This document shows positions 1 through 6,892 of a DNA stretch of 10,299 nucleotides, piece by piece; within the stretch, counting starts at the first letter, position 1, and each line of letters starts with the position of its first letter. A program made the position numbers and the translations under genes. The stretch comes from JBFGCM01 sp041581135 (lineage in GTDB: Bacteria; Actinomycetota; Acidimicrobiia; Spongiisociales; UBA5794). A model generated the notes under the pieces. It saw only the letters and a list, made by a program, of their open reading frames with translations, made no database searches and was not told where the DNA came from. The stretch is taken from the NCBI GenBank assembly GCA_041581135.1, contig JBFGCM010000110.1, positions 1 to 10,299 on the forward strand. Direction: 5' to 3'.

Positions 1-263
1 CCGCTTCCGGAACGCCCGTCGACGGCGACGATGCGCGGAATGCGGAGCGTGGCGCCGGCCTGGCCCAGAAGTTCCTCGGCCAGTTCGAGCATCGAGCGGA
101 CCTGCCAGCCGGCGGCCACCGACTCACCCTCGTGCGTCTCGATCAACCCTCGTTTCCGCACGATGCCGCCCGCATCGTGGCGCATGGCCAGGCGCAGCCA
201 GGCCGATGCGAGGACCGTTGAGGTCCGGTTCCATTTCGCTGGTCTTTCAAGCTCGTCAGACAC
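1..263 (-). CDS. P-loop NTPase, uridine-kinase-like, N-terminal part (cut by window edge)
   Basis: Reading the minus strand from a GTG at 261-263 gives 87 codons running off the left edge without a stop. The last visible residues are IVAVDGRSGSG. This is a beta strand leading into a Walker A loop of the type found in uridine kinase/nucleoside-kinase P-loop proteins, where the next residues would be K and T or S. The preceding 75 residues are helix-rich and balanced in composition (for example SMLELAEELLGQAG at about 58-71). The GTG is the first start codon after an in-frame TGA four codons upstream. A weak purine stretch (GGATGGG) lies just ahead of it. The gene is divergent from the ABM-like gene, with 137 bp between the starts. 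ATP or GTP binding is inferred from the partial loop. The substrate cannot be told, because the catalytic part lies outside the window. Confidence 0.72.
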   Translation of the reverse strand, partial: MSDELERPAKWNRTSTVLASAWLRLAMRHDAGGIVRKRGLIETHEGESVAAGWQVRSMLELAEELLGQAGATLRIPRIVAVDGRSGS

Positions 264-400
264 TATCCCATCCGCTCAACGATCTCGTCCAGCCCGGTCC
301 CCGCTTCGCCACCCTGGTGGCCCGCGTGCCGGGCGTCTGTCAGAGTGGGGCGAGGCCCGGAGTGGCGAGCGGCCACCGGCATGTGATCGGAGCACACGAC
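264..400. promoter_or_regulatory. Divergent intergenic region, presumed promoters for both flanking genes
   Basis: This 137-bp gap lies between two divergent start codons (GTG on minus, ATG on plus), so both promoters probably lie here or close by. I see no convincing -35/-10 pair and no clear operator palindrome. The assignment rests on gene arrangement alone. A GGAG at about 389-392 serves as the ribosome-binding site of the plus-strand gene. Confidence 0.35.
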
Positions 401-1264
401 ATGACCTTCACCACCCCCCTCCCCGAACATCTCGCCGAGCCGTCGCGCATCGGCGACGAGATCTCCATCACCGGCAAGTGGGTACCCAGCAAGCCCGGCG
501 GGCGTTTCCGCACCACCGAGGAATCCCGGGAGATGCTCCAGGAGTGGGAGGACATCCACCAGGGCGCCCGAGCCGACGCCGGGGTGCTGTCGACGGAGAT
601 CAACCACGCAGTCGGCGAGGACGCCGTGCTCGTGCACCACGTGTTCGAGAGCGCCGACGCCCTCGTCCAATACTTCTCCACCACCGCCACGGAGCACATG
701 GGCCCGCTGACGGCGGTGGCGAAGCCGGACCTTCACCTCGTCCGGGGTATCGAGATACCGGCCCATGCCCGCGCCGCCATCATCGCCAAGGGCGTCGACG
801 CAGCCTTCGGCGAGCACCTCTTCGGCTACGTGAAGGGCGACTACCGCCTGCCCGACCCGGCGCACGCCATCAACGTGACGGCCAAGTGGACGAACACACC
901 CGGCGATGCCTCGAAGCTCGACGAGCTCATCCGCTGGTGGCAGCAGGTCGGCACCGACGCATTCGATCTCGAGCAGGGACTGCTCCGCTACGAGGTGTAC
1001 CGAGTCGCAGATGAGGATGCGCTCATCATCCACGAGGTCTTCGGCGACACCAAAGAACTCAAGTTTCACCTCACCAAGGGCACCGCCGCCCGGTACAAGA
1101 AGGACATCGACGCGATCGCCGAACCCGAGCGTTACTTCTTCCGCGGTCCGGTGTCCTGGACGATCCGCACCTACTCCAAGTTCATGCACCTGCCCGCCAC
1201 CTATTCGAGCCGGGGTAGCCACTTCACCCGTGAGGGCGGCAGCATGAGCGACGGGACAATCTGA
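401..1264 (+). CDS. Tandem dimeric alpha/beta-barrel (ABM-like) domain protein
   Basis: The 287-residue protein consists of two similar halves. Repeat 1 (about residues 21-118) runs from ISITGKW through LVHHVFESADALVQYF to LHLVRGIEI. Repeat 2 (about 157-258) runs from INVTAKW through LIIHEVFGDTKELKFHL to RYFFRGPVSW. Each has the layout of the antibiotic biosynthesis monooxygenase (ABM)/dimeric alpha+beta barrel fold: an opening beta strand, a long helix, a hairpin, a second 'vFes...l..Hl' helix and a closing strand. Single-domain members dimerise, and the fused pair could form the barrel within one chain. Family members include cofactor-free monooxygenases, haem-degrading enzymes and proteins of unknown role, so the reaction cannot be named. 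No signal peptide or membrane segment is seen, so it is probably cytosolic. ATG 401 was chosen over the longer in-frame reading from 206 because it has a GGAG about 8 bases upstream, and the residues before it look non-coding. Confidence 0.82.
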   Translation: MTFTTPLPEHLAEPSRIGDEISITGKWVPSKPGGRFRTTEESREMLQEWEDIHQGARADAGVLSTEINHAVGEDAVLVHHVFESADALVQYFSTTATEHMGPLTAVAKPDLHLVRGIEIPAHARAAIIAKGVDAAFGEHLFGYVKGDYRLPDPAHAINVTAKWTNTPGDASKLDELIRWWQQVGTDAFDLEQGLLRYEVYRVADEDALIIHEVFGDTKELKFHLTKGTAARYKKDIDAIAEPERYFFRGPVSWTIRTYSKFMHLPATYSSRGSHFTREGGSMSDGTI

Positions 1265-1300
1265 TCGGGGGGCCCGACCTTGGCCAGCGGGCACTCCCGC
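1265..1300 (+). terminator. Possible tandem-hairpin terminator after the ABM-like gene
   Basis: Two short perfect inverted repeats follow the stop codon. The first is TCGGG-GGG-CCCGA (1265-1277) and the second is GCGGG-CACT-CCCGC (1287-1300). Each has a 5-bp GC-rich stem and a short loop. There is no T-run after either, so a classical intrinsic terminator is not supported. Hairpins of this kind often sit at gene ends in high-GC actinobacteria, but short GC stems also arise by chance in such DNA. Confidence 0.3.
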
Positions 1301-1762
1301 CCATGACTGCGATCCCTCGGCCGGCGATAGGCCGCTGCGCCCACCCTTGACTCGAGCGTGCCGAGCAGCTGGTAGACGCTCCACAAGGCGTCGCCGTACA
1401 CGACCCGGTAGGTCACTTCGCAGCTCAGGTTCCGGCTCGACGACCCAAAAGTCCACGGCGACTTCCCTCGCCCACGCCTAGCCGGGAGCGGTGTCAGCTT
1501 CAGCCACCGAACCGCACTGCGCTGCTGCTCAGGCGGCGCGCGGGGGCCCCGTCCACCTGACAGCGGTCCCACATCCCGCCAACTCCGTCCGCATCCAAGA
1601 TCGGCTGCGTCGACGCGACGACGTGCCGGTTCGGGCGCTCGATCCTGGCCACCGCAAACACCGAGGACGAGAGACGCCGCACCACACGATCGGCCGTGGC
1701 GGCCGCGTGCTCGGCAGTGCCTAGGTTGTCGGCTTCGACGAGCCAATTTGGAGGTGGGAACG
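1301..1762 (-). other. Gene-free stretch with faint minus-strand coding traces
   Basis: No intact gene with a start and ribosome site is visible here. Two minus-strand pieces look more protein-like than chance. The first (1742 down to 1500) contains EADNLGTAEHAAATADRVV and SSVFAVARIERPNRH. The second, in another frame (about 1443 down to 1345), contains CEVTYRVVYGDALWSVYQLL, and nearly all its codons end in G or C. Piece 1 has no start of its own: its reading runs back, without a ribosome site, into the 5' end of the GNAT gene. A truncated and frameshifted old gene would explain this. I cannot name a family, and opposite-strand GC bias could mimic the pattern. Confidence 0.25.
1750..1754 (+). 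promoter_or_regulatory. Shine-Dalgarno site GGAGG that fixes the GNAT start
   Basis: GGAGG followed by 8 bases and then GTG at 1763 is near-ideal spacing. It rules against the slightly longer reading from TTG 1748, because that start would lie inside or before the site. Confidence 0.7.
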
Positions 1763-2665
1763 GTGCGTGAAGAGTATCGACAGGGTCTGGCCTATCTAGA
1801 TGCGGTGACCGCCCTCTTGCAGCGCATTCGGCGCGCCCACCCCACGAAAGGGTTGTACCAAGCTGCCGAGGTCCAGTTCTGGTGGAGCGTTCCGCGCCCC
1901 ACCGACGATCTCGAGCAGCTGTTCTGGTTCGATGATCTCGGTCGCCCGGCCGCGGCGGTGACCGTCACCGACTTCGGCGACGGGTCGTCGCTGGTGTACG
2001 AGGATCCGATCTTGGCCGTCCTCGTCATGCCCGATGCAACGCCGGATTGGGTCGCCCACGTCGTGGAGCGGGGCCTTGCCCATGCCGCCGGACACGGAAT
2101 CGGGAACGTCGAGCTCGAGATCGACCGCGAGGATGAAGTGATGCGCGGTGTGTTTCTCGGCCACGGCTTCACCCTCAGGGGAGATGCCGTCGTCGAGTGC
2201 TGGTTGGACGCGGACTCTCGGCCCGAGATCAGTCCGCTCCATGCCGGCTACCGGTTGCTCAATCGCAACGAGACGATGGGACGCCCCCACCACCTCGTTC
2301 GCCCGGAGCGCCCGGATGTCGAGGAGCGCCTCCGCCAGACGTCGCTCTACCGGCCCGACCTCGATCTGGTCGTATTGGATCGAGATGAAAGCCCGGCGGC
2401 GTACGGTCTGTTTTGGTACGACCCGGTGACCGCCACCGGCGTCGTGGAGCCGATGCGTACCCTCGATGACCACCAACGCCGAGGGCTTGCCCGCCACATA
2501 CTCACCACCGGCATCGACCTTTTGGCGAAGGCGGGCGCCGAGCGCATCTCGATCGGGTACGAACCCGACAATCCCGCGTCGGGTCATCTCTATCGAAGCG
2601 TCGGGTTCGTACCGCACAAGCGGACCGAAGTCTTCGCCGGCCGAACCGGCGGGCCGGCCGGGTGA
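1763..2665 (+). CDS. Tandem GNAT-family N-acetyltransferase
   Basis: The 300-residue protein has two GNAT-like halves. The C-terminal half (about 160-296) is a complete GNAT domain. It has strand GVVEPMRTL, then the acetyl-CoA pyrophosphate-binding loop HQRRGLARHIL (Q/R-x-x-G-x-A at about 238-243), a helix, and the late motif YEPDNPASGHLYRSVGF, in which N and Y are typical of motif B. The N-terminal half (about 1-155) keeps the fold outline (AVLVMP, ERGLAHAAGHGIGNVELEI, FLGHGF) but lacks the RxxGxA loop, so it is probably non-catalytic. Mycothiol synthase MshD has the same two-domain plan, but I see nothing that shows this protein is MshD. It is probably cytosolic, transferring acetyl from acetyl-CoA to an unknown amine. 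The GTG start is set by a well-spaced GGAGG. It is convergent with the next gene, with a 35-bp gap. Confidence 0.88.
   Translation: MREEYRQGLAYLDAVTALLQRIRRAHPTKGLYQAAEVQFWWSVPRPTDDLEQLFWFDDLGRPAAAVTVTDFGDGSSLVYEDPILAVLVMPDATPDWVAHVVERGLAHAAGHGIGNVELEIDREDEVMRGVFLGHGFTLRGDAVVECWLDADSRPEISPLHAGYRLLNRNETMGRPHHLVRPERPDVEERLRQTSLYRPDLDLVVLDRDESPAAYGLFWYDPVTATGVVEPMRTLDDHQRRGLARHILTTGIDLLAKAGAERISIGYEPDNPASGHLYRSVGFVPHKRTEVFAGRTGGPAG
2636..2658 (+). terminator. GC hairpin at the 3' end of the GNAT gene
   Basis: GCCGGCC (2636-2642) and GGCCGGC (2652-2658) form a perfect 7-bp inverted repeat around a 9-base loop, in the last codons of the acetyltransferase gene. No T-run follows. It might help end transcription between the two convergent genes, but it lies inside coding sequence and may be fortuitous. 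Confidence 0.22.
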
Positions 2666-2700
2666 TCGGCGCGTCAGACCCGGTGACTATCGGCTGGCAG

Positions 2701-5202
2701 CTACGCCGCTTCCCCGGCGATGCGCGCCACGAGGCGATCGAACTCGGCCCGCGACGGCGCGTCGAGCTTGCCCTCGACGGCGTTCCACACCTCACGAATA
2801 GACAGCGGCTGGCGTAGGTAGTTCTCGATGTCCGGGTCGCTGAAGTGCAGTTCGTGGCTGTTGTAGAGGTCGATCCGTTCGACGGTCACCTCGATGCGGG
2901 AGAAGTCCCGCCGCAAGGCGAGGGCGATCGTCTTCGTCTGACCGCTGTGCGTATACGTGAAGTGGTCCCTGGTCGGCCGACTGCCCCCCGGTGACTCGTC
3001 CGGTACCAGTCCGAGTTCGGGCGGGTGATAGTCGACCGTCGCAGGCGGGCCGGCCTCGACCGGGCCAAGCGTGCCGTGGAGCGGCTCCTCCGTGATCTCG
3101 ATGTCCTCGGCAAGCCCCTCGAGGGAGAGCGTGGTCACCGCGTCGGGGGCAACCATGTGCGTTCCGGCAGCCGCCAACACCTCGCGTCGACGTTCGAAGA
3201 CTTTCTGAAGGTCCTCGTGGAACAGCTCCTGCCACTGCTCGAAAGCCATGCCGGGGGGAACGATGCCGAGCCTCGTGTATCTCGTGTACTTGCCGAAGCA
3301 GTAGGTGGTCGGGTCGAGCACGTCGAGTTCCATGTGTAGGAACGTCGCTTGGTCCGCCGTCACGGGTTCCGCCAGGCAGTCGATCAGGTCGGCGACCGGT
3401 CCGCTGTATTCGTCGAAGGTGACGAGGTACGCCTCCAGGCCAGCACCGTCCGGGGGCTCGACGCGACCATCCAGGCGGTCCATGAGTCGCTCGACGGCGG
3501 CGTGCACCTCGGCCAGCGACGTCCGGAGGGCCTCGCCCGCCTCGGCGTCGGGCAGCCGCCCCACGCGTTGGTACATCTGATCGAGCTTCGCTCGCAGGGA
3601 GGCCAACGCGCCCCGCTGGGCCGGCACGCCCACGCGCTGCTGCAGCGTGCCGAGCGCCTTGCGCAAGCCTGCCACGGCATCGGCGCGAGCCACGGTGTCG
3701 AGCTTCATCGGAGGGATCCGCTCGAGTCGCTCGACCGCGATCAGCAGCCCGCGGGCGGTCTCCTCGACCCCGATCATCCGCCTCTCGATCGCCGTGGTGC
3801 GGGCAGGGAGATCGCTCGTCCCCGATTTGGCGAATACTGCTGCCGCGATGTGCTCAACGTCGTCGAGCCGGCGGCTCAACGCGTCGTCGACCAGCTCCCT
3901 CGCTCGTTCAACTGCGGCGACCACGGTGGCGGGCTGCTCACCGCGCTCTCTCAAGAGCTGGAGGATCTGCCCGAGCATCTCGCCGTCACCGGCGTCGTAC
4001 CGCTCGATGAGCTGCTGGAGGGTGGCGTCCTGCTTGCGCTGGTGCGCCTCGGCAGCGGGATCCGGCCAGATTCCCATGCGCAGGCTCGCCTCGGCTCTTG
4101 CGACCGCCTCCGGGTCGGCGCCGAGTTGCGGCCATGTGGAGAAGAGCGTGGCGAGCGGCACCGGCTTGGCCGGTGGTCCGGAACCACCTTCGTTACGCGC
4201 TACCAGTGCTCGGGCGATGCTGGTGGCCGCACCATCGTTGACGGTGGCTTCCCGGCAGGTTCGCTCGAGCAGGGCTTCGCCGCTTCGGCCGGCGCACACC
4301 AGAAAGCACCCAAGCGCGAAGTGGCGTTGTGGCTCGTCCTTCCCTCGGCTGCGGCCGAGCAGCCACTGGTAGGCCAGGTCGCCGTCGTCGAGCCGGAACA
4401 TGGTGTCGGGGTCCGTCGGCAGGCGACGGTGCCGCGCCGCGAACTCGACGATCGCAGCGGCGCTGTCGGGCTGGGCGTGACCGAGTCCCTCCGCATCCTG
4501 GAACGCGTCGAAGCGCAGGCTTTGGGTCCAGAGCACTCCGATCTCTTTGAGTTCGGAGATGAGGAGGCCGACGTCGAAGTCGCGCATTGCCTCGAGCAGA
4601 GGCTCGATCTCCGCGACTTCGACCGGCATGGGCGCCAGCGCCGGGGACAGGCGCTCACACAACCGCTCGGGGAGTTCAGAGGTGGCGATCGATCGGGCGC
4701 TCTCGAACAGGGTCCGAGTCGGCAGCCCATGGTCCTCCCGATAGAGCAACTCCAGCGCATCCGGGTTCACCCTGTCCGCGCCTATGGCACCGGCGGTCTT
4801 GCGGGCGAGCCGAGCCGGTGTCAGGTAGCGGCGCGTTTCGAGCTCCCGCGCGGTGCCTGCGTCCAATGTGCCGAGGCCGTACAGATCGAGCGTCTGCCCC
4901 ATGGCGGCCACGACTTCACGGTTGTGCGCATGGCGTTCCTCCTCGGCGTCAACGATGCGGATGAGGGGGATCTGCTCGCCGAGCAGTTCCAGCACGTCTT
5001 CCAGCCAGGGGCTGAACGCATCTCGCATGTAGTAGGCGACGATTACGAGGAGCGGAGTCAGCAGGTAGAGCGACAGCAGCCAGAGGTTCCCGAGGAAGGC
5101 GGTTCCCACCGGCAACACCACCAGGAAGGTGACGACGACCGCGAGCGCGACGACCGTTGCGAACCGACTCCACCACTTGTTCCACGTCGAGGTCGCTGTC
5201 AT
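2701..5202 (-). CDS. Large membrane-anchored protein of unknown function
   Basis: The 833-residue protein starts MTATSTWNKWW. Two hydrophobic segments follow, about 14-36 (FATVVALAVVVTFLVVLPVG) and 38-58 (NLWLLSLYLLTPLLVIVAYY), forming a short membrane hairpin. The rest is soluble and largely helical. Residues about 85-340 are helix-rich and have no motif I recognise. About 385-580 are charged, Leu-rich helices that could be coiled coil (QQLIERYDAGDGEMLGQILQ, ASLRAKLDQMYQRVGRL). About 590-680 hold an aromatic-rich patch (TTYCFGKYTRYTRLG). The C-terminal 745-833 has beta strands (DHFTYTHSGQTKTIALAL) followed by helices. With two N-terminal helices, the bulk most likely faces the cytoplasm. I see no Walker, kinase, nuclease or protease motif. 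ATG 5202 is preceded by AAGGGGAG, whereas the longer reading from 5325 adds 41 Arg/Gly-rich residues without support. It is monocistronic and divergent from the methyltransferase. Confidence 0.83.
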   Translation of the reverse strand: MTATSTWNKWWSRFATVVALAVVVTFLVVLPVGTAFLGNLWLLSLYLLTPLLVIVAYYMRDAFSPWLEDVLELLGEQIPLIRIVDAEEERHAHNREVVAAMGQTLDLYGLGTLDAGTARELETRRYLTPARLARKTAGAIGADRVNPDALELLYREDHGLPTRTLFESARSIATSELPERLCERLSPALAPMPVEVAEIEPLLEAMRDFDVGLLISELKEIGVLWTQSLRFDAFQDAEGLGHAQPDSAAAIVEFAARHRRLPTDPDTMFRLDDGDLAYQWLLGRSRGKDEPQRHFALGCFLVCAGRSGEALLERTCREATVNDGAATSIARALVARNEGGSGPPAKPVPLATLFSTWPQLGADPEAVARAEASLRMGIWPDPAAEAHQRKQDATLQQLIERYDAGDGEMLGQILQLLRERGEQPATVVAAVERARELVDDALSRRLDDVEHIAAAVFAKSGTSDLPARTTAIERRMIGVEETARGLLIAVERLERIPPMKLDTVARADAVAGLRKALGTLQQRVGVPAQRGALASLRAKLDQMYQRVGRLPDAEAGEALRTSLAEVHAAVERLMDRLDGRVEPPDGAGLEAYLVTFDEYSGPVADLIDCLAEPVTADQATFLHMELDVLDPTTYCFGKYTRYTRLGIVPPGMAFEQWQELFHEDLQKVFERRREVLAAAGTHMVAPDAVTTLSLEGLAEDIEITEEPLHGTLGPVEAGPPATVDYHPPELGLVPDESPGGSRPTRDHFTYTHSGQTKTIALALRRDFSRIEVTVERIDLYNSHELHFSDPDIENYLRQPLSIREVWNAVEGKLDAPSRAEFDRLVARIAGEAA

Positions 5203-5204
5203 GG

Positions 5205-5212
5205 CTCCCCTT
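5205..5212 (-). promoter_or_regulatory. Shine-Dalgarno site AAGGGGAG for the membrane protein
   Basis: On the minus strand AAGGGGAG ends two bases before the ATG at 5200-5202. The purine core lies about 4-8 bases from the start. It supports the shorter start, which places the first hydrophobic helix near the N-terminus. Confidence 0.55.
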
Positions 5213-5572
5213 CCAGCGCAACCGGGGCATCGCCTTCCCATGGAACGGATCGAAGGAGCCACAGCGGTGCCGGGACCCCTTTCGCGCGCTGGGGCGCCGC
5301 AGCCGTCCCTCCTCCTCACTGTCATGGCGGACTTTGGTAGGTCGCCAGGGGAGGAAGACCTCTACAGATCCTTCGACGTGCTCTAGTCGTGAGAGCAACT
5401 CAGGGGTCACCGCCCGCAGGGTGGGCGATGGACTTCTCGACGCTCCGGTCGTGCTCTCCCGAGCTGCGAGTCGTCGTCTACGCGGCGCCGCCCATCCAGC
5501 CCGACGAGGCTGCCAGCCCTGCTGGTACCTTCGCTGGGGGAGACGACGCCGCGTGGCGGGGTAGGTCCGTTG
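5213..5572. other. Divergent intergenic region between membrane protein and methyltransferase
   Basis: About 360 bp lie between the two divergent starts and presumably hold both promoters. I see no convincing -35/-10 pair. A small inverted repeat CCAGC-CCT-GCTGG (5513-5525), extendable by a G-T and a T-A pair, lies about 50 bp before the methyltransferase start and could be an operator or leader hairpin. Open frames cross the region on both strands, but none has a good ribosome site or a recognisable product. A GTAGG (5561-5565) about 7 bases before ATG 5573 is the probable methyltransferase ribosome site. Confidence 0.3.
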
Positions 5573-6295
5573 ATGGCAGAGAACGAGTCGATCACCCTCT
5601 ACCGGTGGATGCTGAGCCAGTTCACCGCGGATGGCCCTCGGGCCCTGGAGGCGTTGAGGGTGATGGGACCGGACCTGGCGCCGCTGATCCGACCGGGAGA
5701 CCTCGTCCTGGACCTGTGCTGTGGTGCTGGGCCGTGGTCCTTCTTCGCCGAAGACCAGGGTGCCACGGTGCTCGCACTCGACCACGCCCCGTTCATGATC
5801 GAACAGGCACGGCGCGACGCCGACGACCGCGGATCGAGGGTCGAGTTCCTACACGCCGACGTCCTTGCTCACGATTTGGGCGAGGAGCGGTTCGACCTGG
5901 CGATGCTCATGGGCAACACCGTCGCCGACCTGGCGCCGAGGGGTTTCTGCTCACTGGTGAGCAAGACCCACCGCGCGCTCAGGGCCGGAGGGGTCTTTGC
6001 GGTGCAGTACATCGACGGCGTCGTCTACTTCGAACGGGAGCGGTATCCGGAGGAGGCGGTCGAGCAGCAGGAGCCGATCCGAGTCACTCGTCGATATAAG
6101 GAGTATCGACCCGAAGACGCAGCTTGGGTGGTGACGTACACCAACGAGTCCACCGGGGAAACGTACGACTACACCAGCTACACCTACCCGTCAGGGTTGC
6201 TGCGAGCGTTGCTGGAGCCGCACTTCGAGCTCACCCGATCGATCCGGGTCGGCGAGGCGGGCTTCCTGGACGTCTACGCCAAGCGCAATCATTGA
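5573..6295 (+). CDS. Class I SAM-dependent methyltransferase
   Basis: The 240-residue protein has the Rossmann-like methyltransferase core. Motif I, VLDLCCGAGPWS (about 45-56), binds the methionine part of S-adenosylmethionine. The acidic end of strand 2, LALDHAP (D70), binds the ribose. HADVLAHDLGEERFDLAMLM (about 95-113) covers the adenine-contacting and motif IV region, ending LMGNTVADL. Residues 135-146 (ALRAGGVFAVQY) match the usual 'lkpGG' strand. A C-terminal beta-rich part (TYDYTSYTYPSGLLRALLE) probably shapes the substrate pocket. No signal or membrane segment is present. It most resembles small-molecule methyltransferases of the methyltransferase-11/25 type, and the substrate is not evident. 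ATG 5573 is preferred over the adjacent TTG 5570. The gene converges on the VOC gene with only 19 bp between stops. Confidence 0.88.
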   Translation: MAENESITLYRWMLSQFTADGPRALEALRVMGPDLAPLIRPGDLVLDLCCGAGPWSFFAEDQGATVLALDHAPFMIEQARRDADDRGSRVEFLHADVLAHDLGEERFDLAMLMGNTVADLAPRGFCSLVSKTHRALRAGGVFAVQYIDGVVYFERERYPEEAVEQQEPIRVTRRYKEYRPEDAAWVVTYTNESTGETYDYTSYTYPSGLLRALLEPHFELTRSIRVGEAGFLDVYAKRNH

Positions 6296-6314
6296 ACGTG
6301 CGCCGAGGTGCCGG

Positions 6315-6680
6315 TCAAGGGCGGACCTCGTCGCTCGCGTCGATGACGCAGAATCGGTTGCCCTCGGGGTCGGCGAGGATCACATAGTCCGCGTCTGCGG
6401 GCCGTCCGGCCCACTGGACTTCAGATGCCCCTAGGCCGATCAGCCGTTCGACCTCGGATGCTTGGTCATCGGCGTAGAGGTCGAGATGGATCCGTGGAGG
6501 AATCTGAACCTCGGAACGCATGGCGTCGAGGGAGACATTCGGGCCATCGCCGTCGGGCGGTGCCAACAGCACGAAGTCATGGCGGTCGATTCGCCGTTCG
6601 TAGTGGAGGGCCAGTCGCCAGAACTCGGCCTGGCGGTCGAGGTCATCCACCCGGATGACTATCGAACCCACACGAATCAT
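6315..6680 (-). CDS. Glyoxalase/VOC-fold family protein
   Basis: The 121-residue protein is the normal size for a single vicinal-oxygen-chelate (VOC) protein with two beta-alpha-beta-beta-beta modules. Module 1 has VGSIVIRVDDLDRQAEFW, where strand 1 leads into the helix that begins the fold, and then HDFVLLAPPDG. Module 2 has RIHLDLYADDQASEVERL, and the hallmark end YVILADPEGNRFCVID with E106. H65 and E106 sit where metal ligands usually lie. The strand 1 position more often holds H or Q but here is I9-R10, so the metal site may be incomplete. Family members include glyoxalase I, ring-cleaving dioxygenases and resistance proteins. Most short actinobacterial members of this 'glyoxalase-like' type have no known reaction. 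It is preceded closely by a frameshifted remnant that could once have been co-transcribed. Confidence 0.87.
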   Translation of the reverse strand: MIRVGSIVIRVDDLDRQAEFWRLALHYERRIDRHDFVLLAPPDGDGPNVSLDAMRSEVQIPPRIHLDLYADDQASEVERLIGLGASEVQWAGRPADADYVILADPEGNRFCVIDASDEVRP

Positions 6681-6689
6681 GCCGCGACC

Positions 6690-6892
6690 CTACTCGCCAC
6701 CCTCAACCGGCAGGGCCGCCAACTCTCCGTCTCGAAGCGTCCAGTCATCGTCCCGCACGATGGTTGACGGGTCGACGCTGAGGGTCGTGTAGGGGCCTGC
6801 GACACGACCTTCGGGAGGGCAGCGGGACCGACCGCCACCGCGGACGTCACGAGCACGAGGTTGCCAGTGCGAGTCGACACAACGGTGACACC
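6690..6892 (-). pseudogene. Frameshifted remnant of a minus-strand gene upstream of the VOC gene
   Basis: Two protein-like stretches in different frames join smoothly near 6810. The upstream frame (6892 to about 6811) reads GVTVVSTRTGNLVLVTSAV and then AVGPAALP. The downstream frame (about 6812 to a TAG at 6690-6692) reads EGRVAGPYTTLSVDPSTIV and then RDDDWTLRDGELAALPVE. Each turns Arg/Ser/Pro-rich or hits a stop when followed past the junction. The joined product would be a balanced, beta-rich C-terminus ending 9 bases before the VOC start, as expected of an operon partner that decayed by a single-base indel. An in-frame TAG lies upstream as well, so the 5' part is also lost. Alternatively, a 67-residue reading (GTG 6880 to a TGA overlapping the VOC ATG) is the true gene, but its second half looks non-coding. 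I do not recognise the family. Confidence 0.38.

Noticed and set aside
31..1014. A 327-residue plus-strand open reading at the left edge
   Set aside because: It is Arg/Pro/Ser-rich, overlaps two better genes (the minus-strand P-loop gene and the ABM-like gene) and has no ribosome site.
263..1456. A 397-residue open reading on the minus strand across the ABM-like gene
   Set aside because: The plus-strand product has a clear duplicated fold, while this reading is a Val/Gly/Arg-rich mirror without motifs.
3349..5340. A 663-residue open reading on the plus strand, opposite the membrane protein gene
   Set aside because: It is rich in Arg, Gly, His and Gln with no domain signature. It is the mirror of the well-formed minus-strand gene, and long antisense frames are expected in high-GC DNA.
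5324..5386. A 20-codon plus-strand reading, ATG 5324 to TAG
   Set aside because: No ribosome site, no conserved feature, and too short to support.
4949..5785. A 278-residue minus-strand open reading crossing the divergent region
   Set aside because: It overlaps the starts of both the membrane protein and the methyltransferase. A short part near 5300-5413 (TPELLSRLEHVEGSVEVFL) looks protein-like, but it has no start and I could not extend it into a gene.
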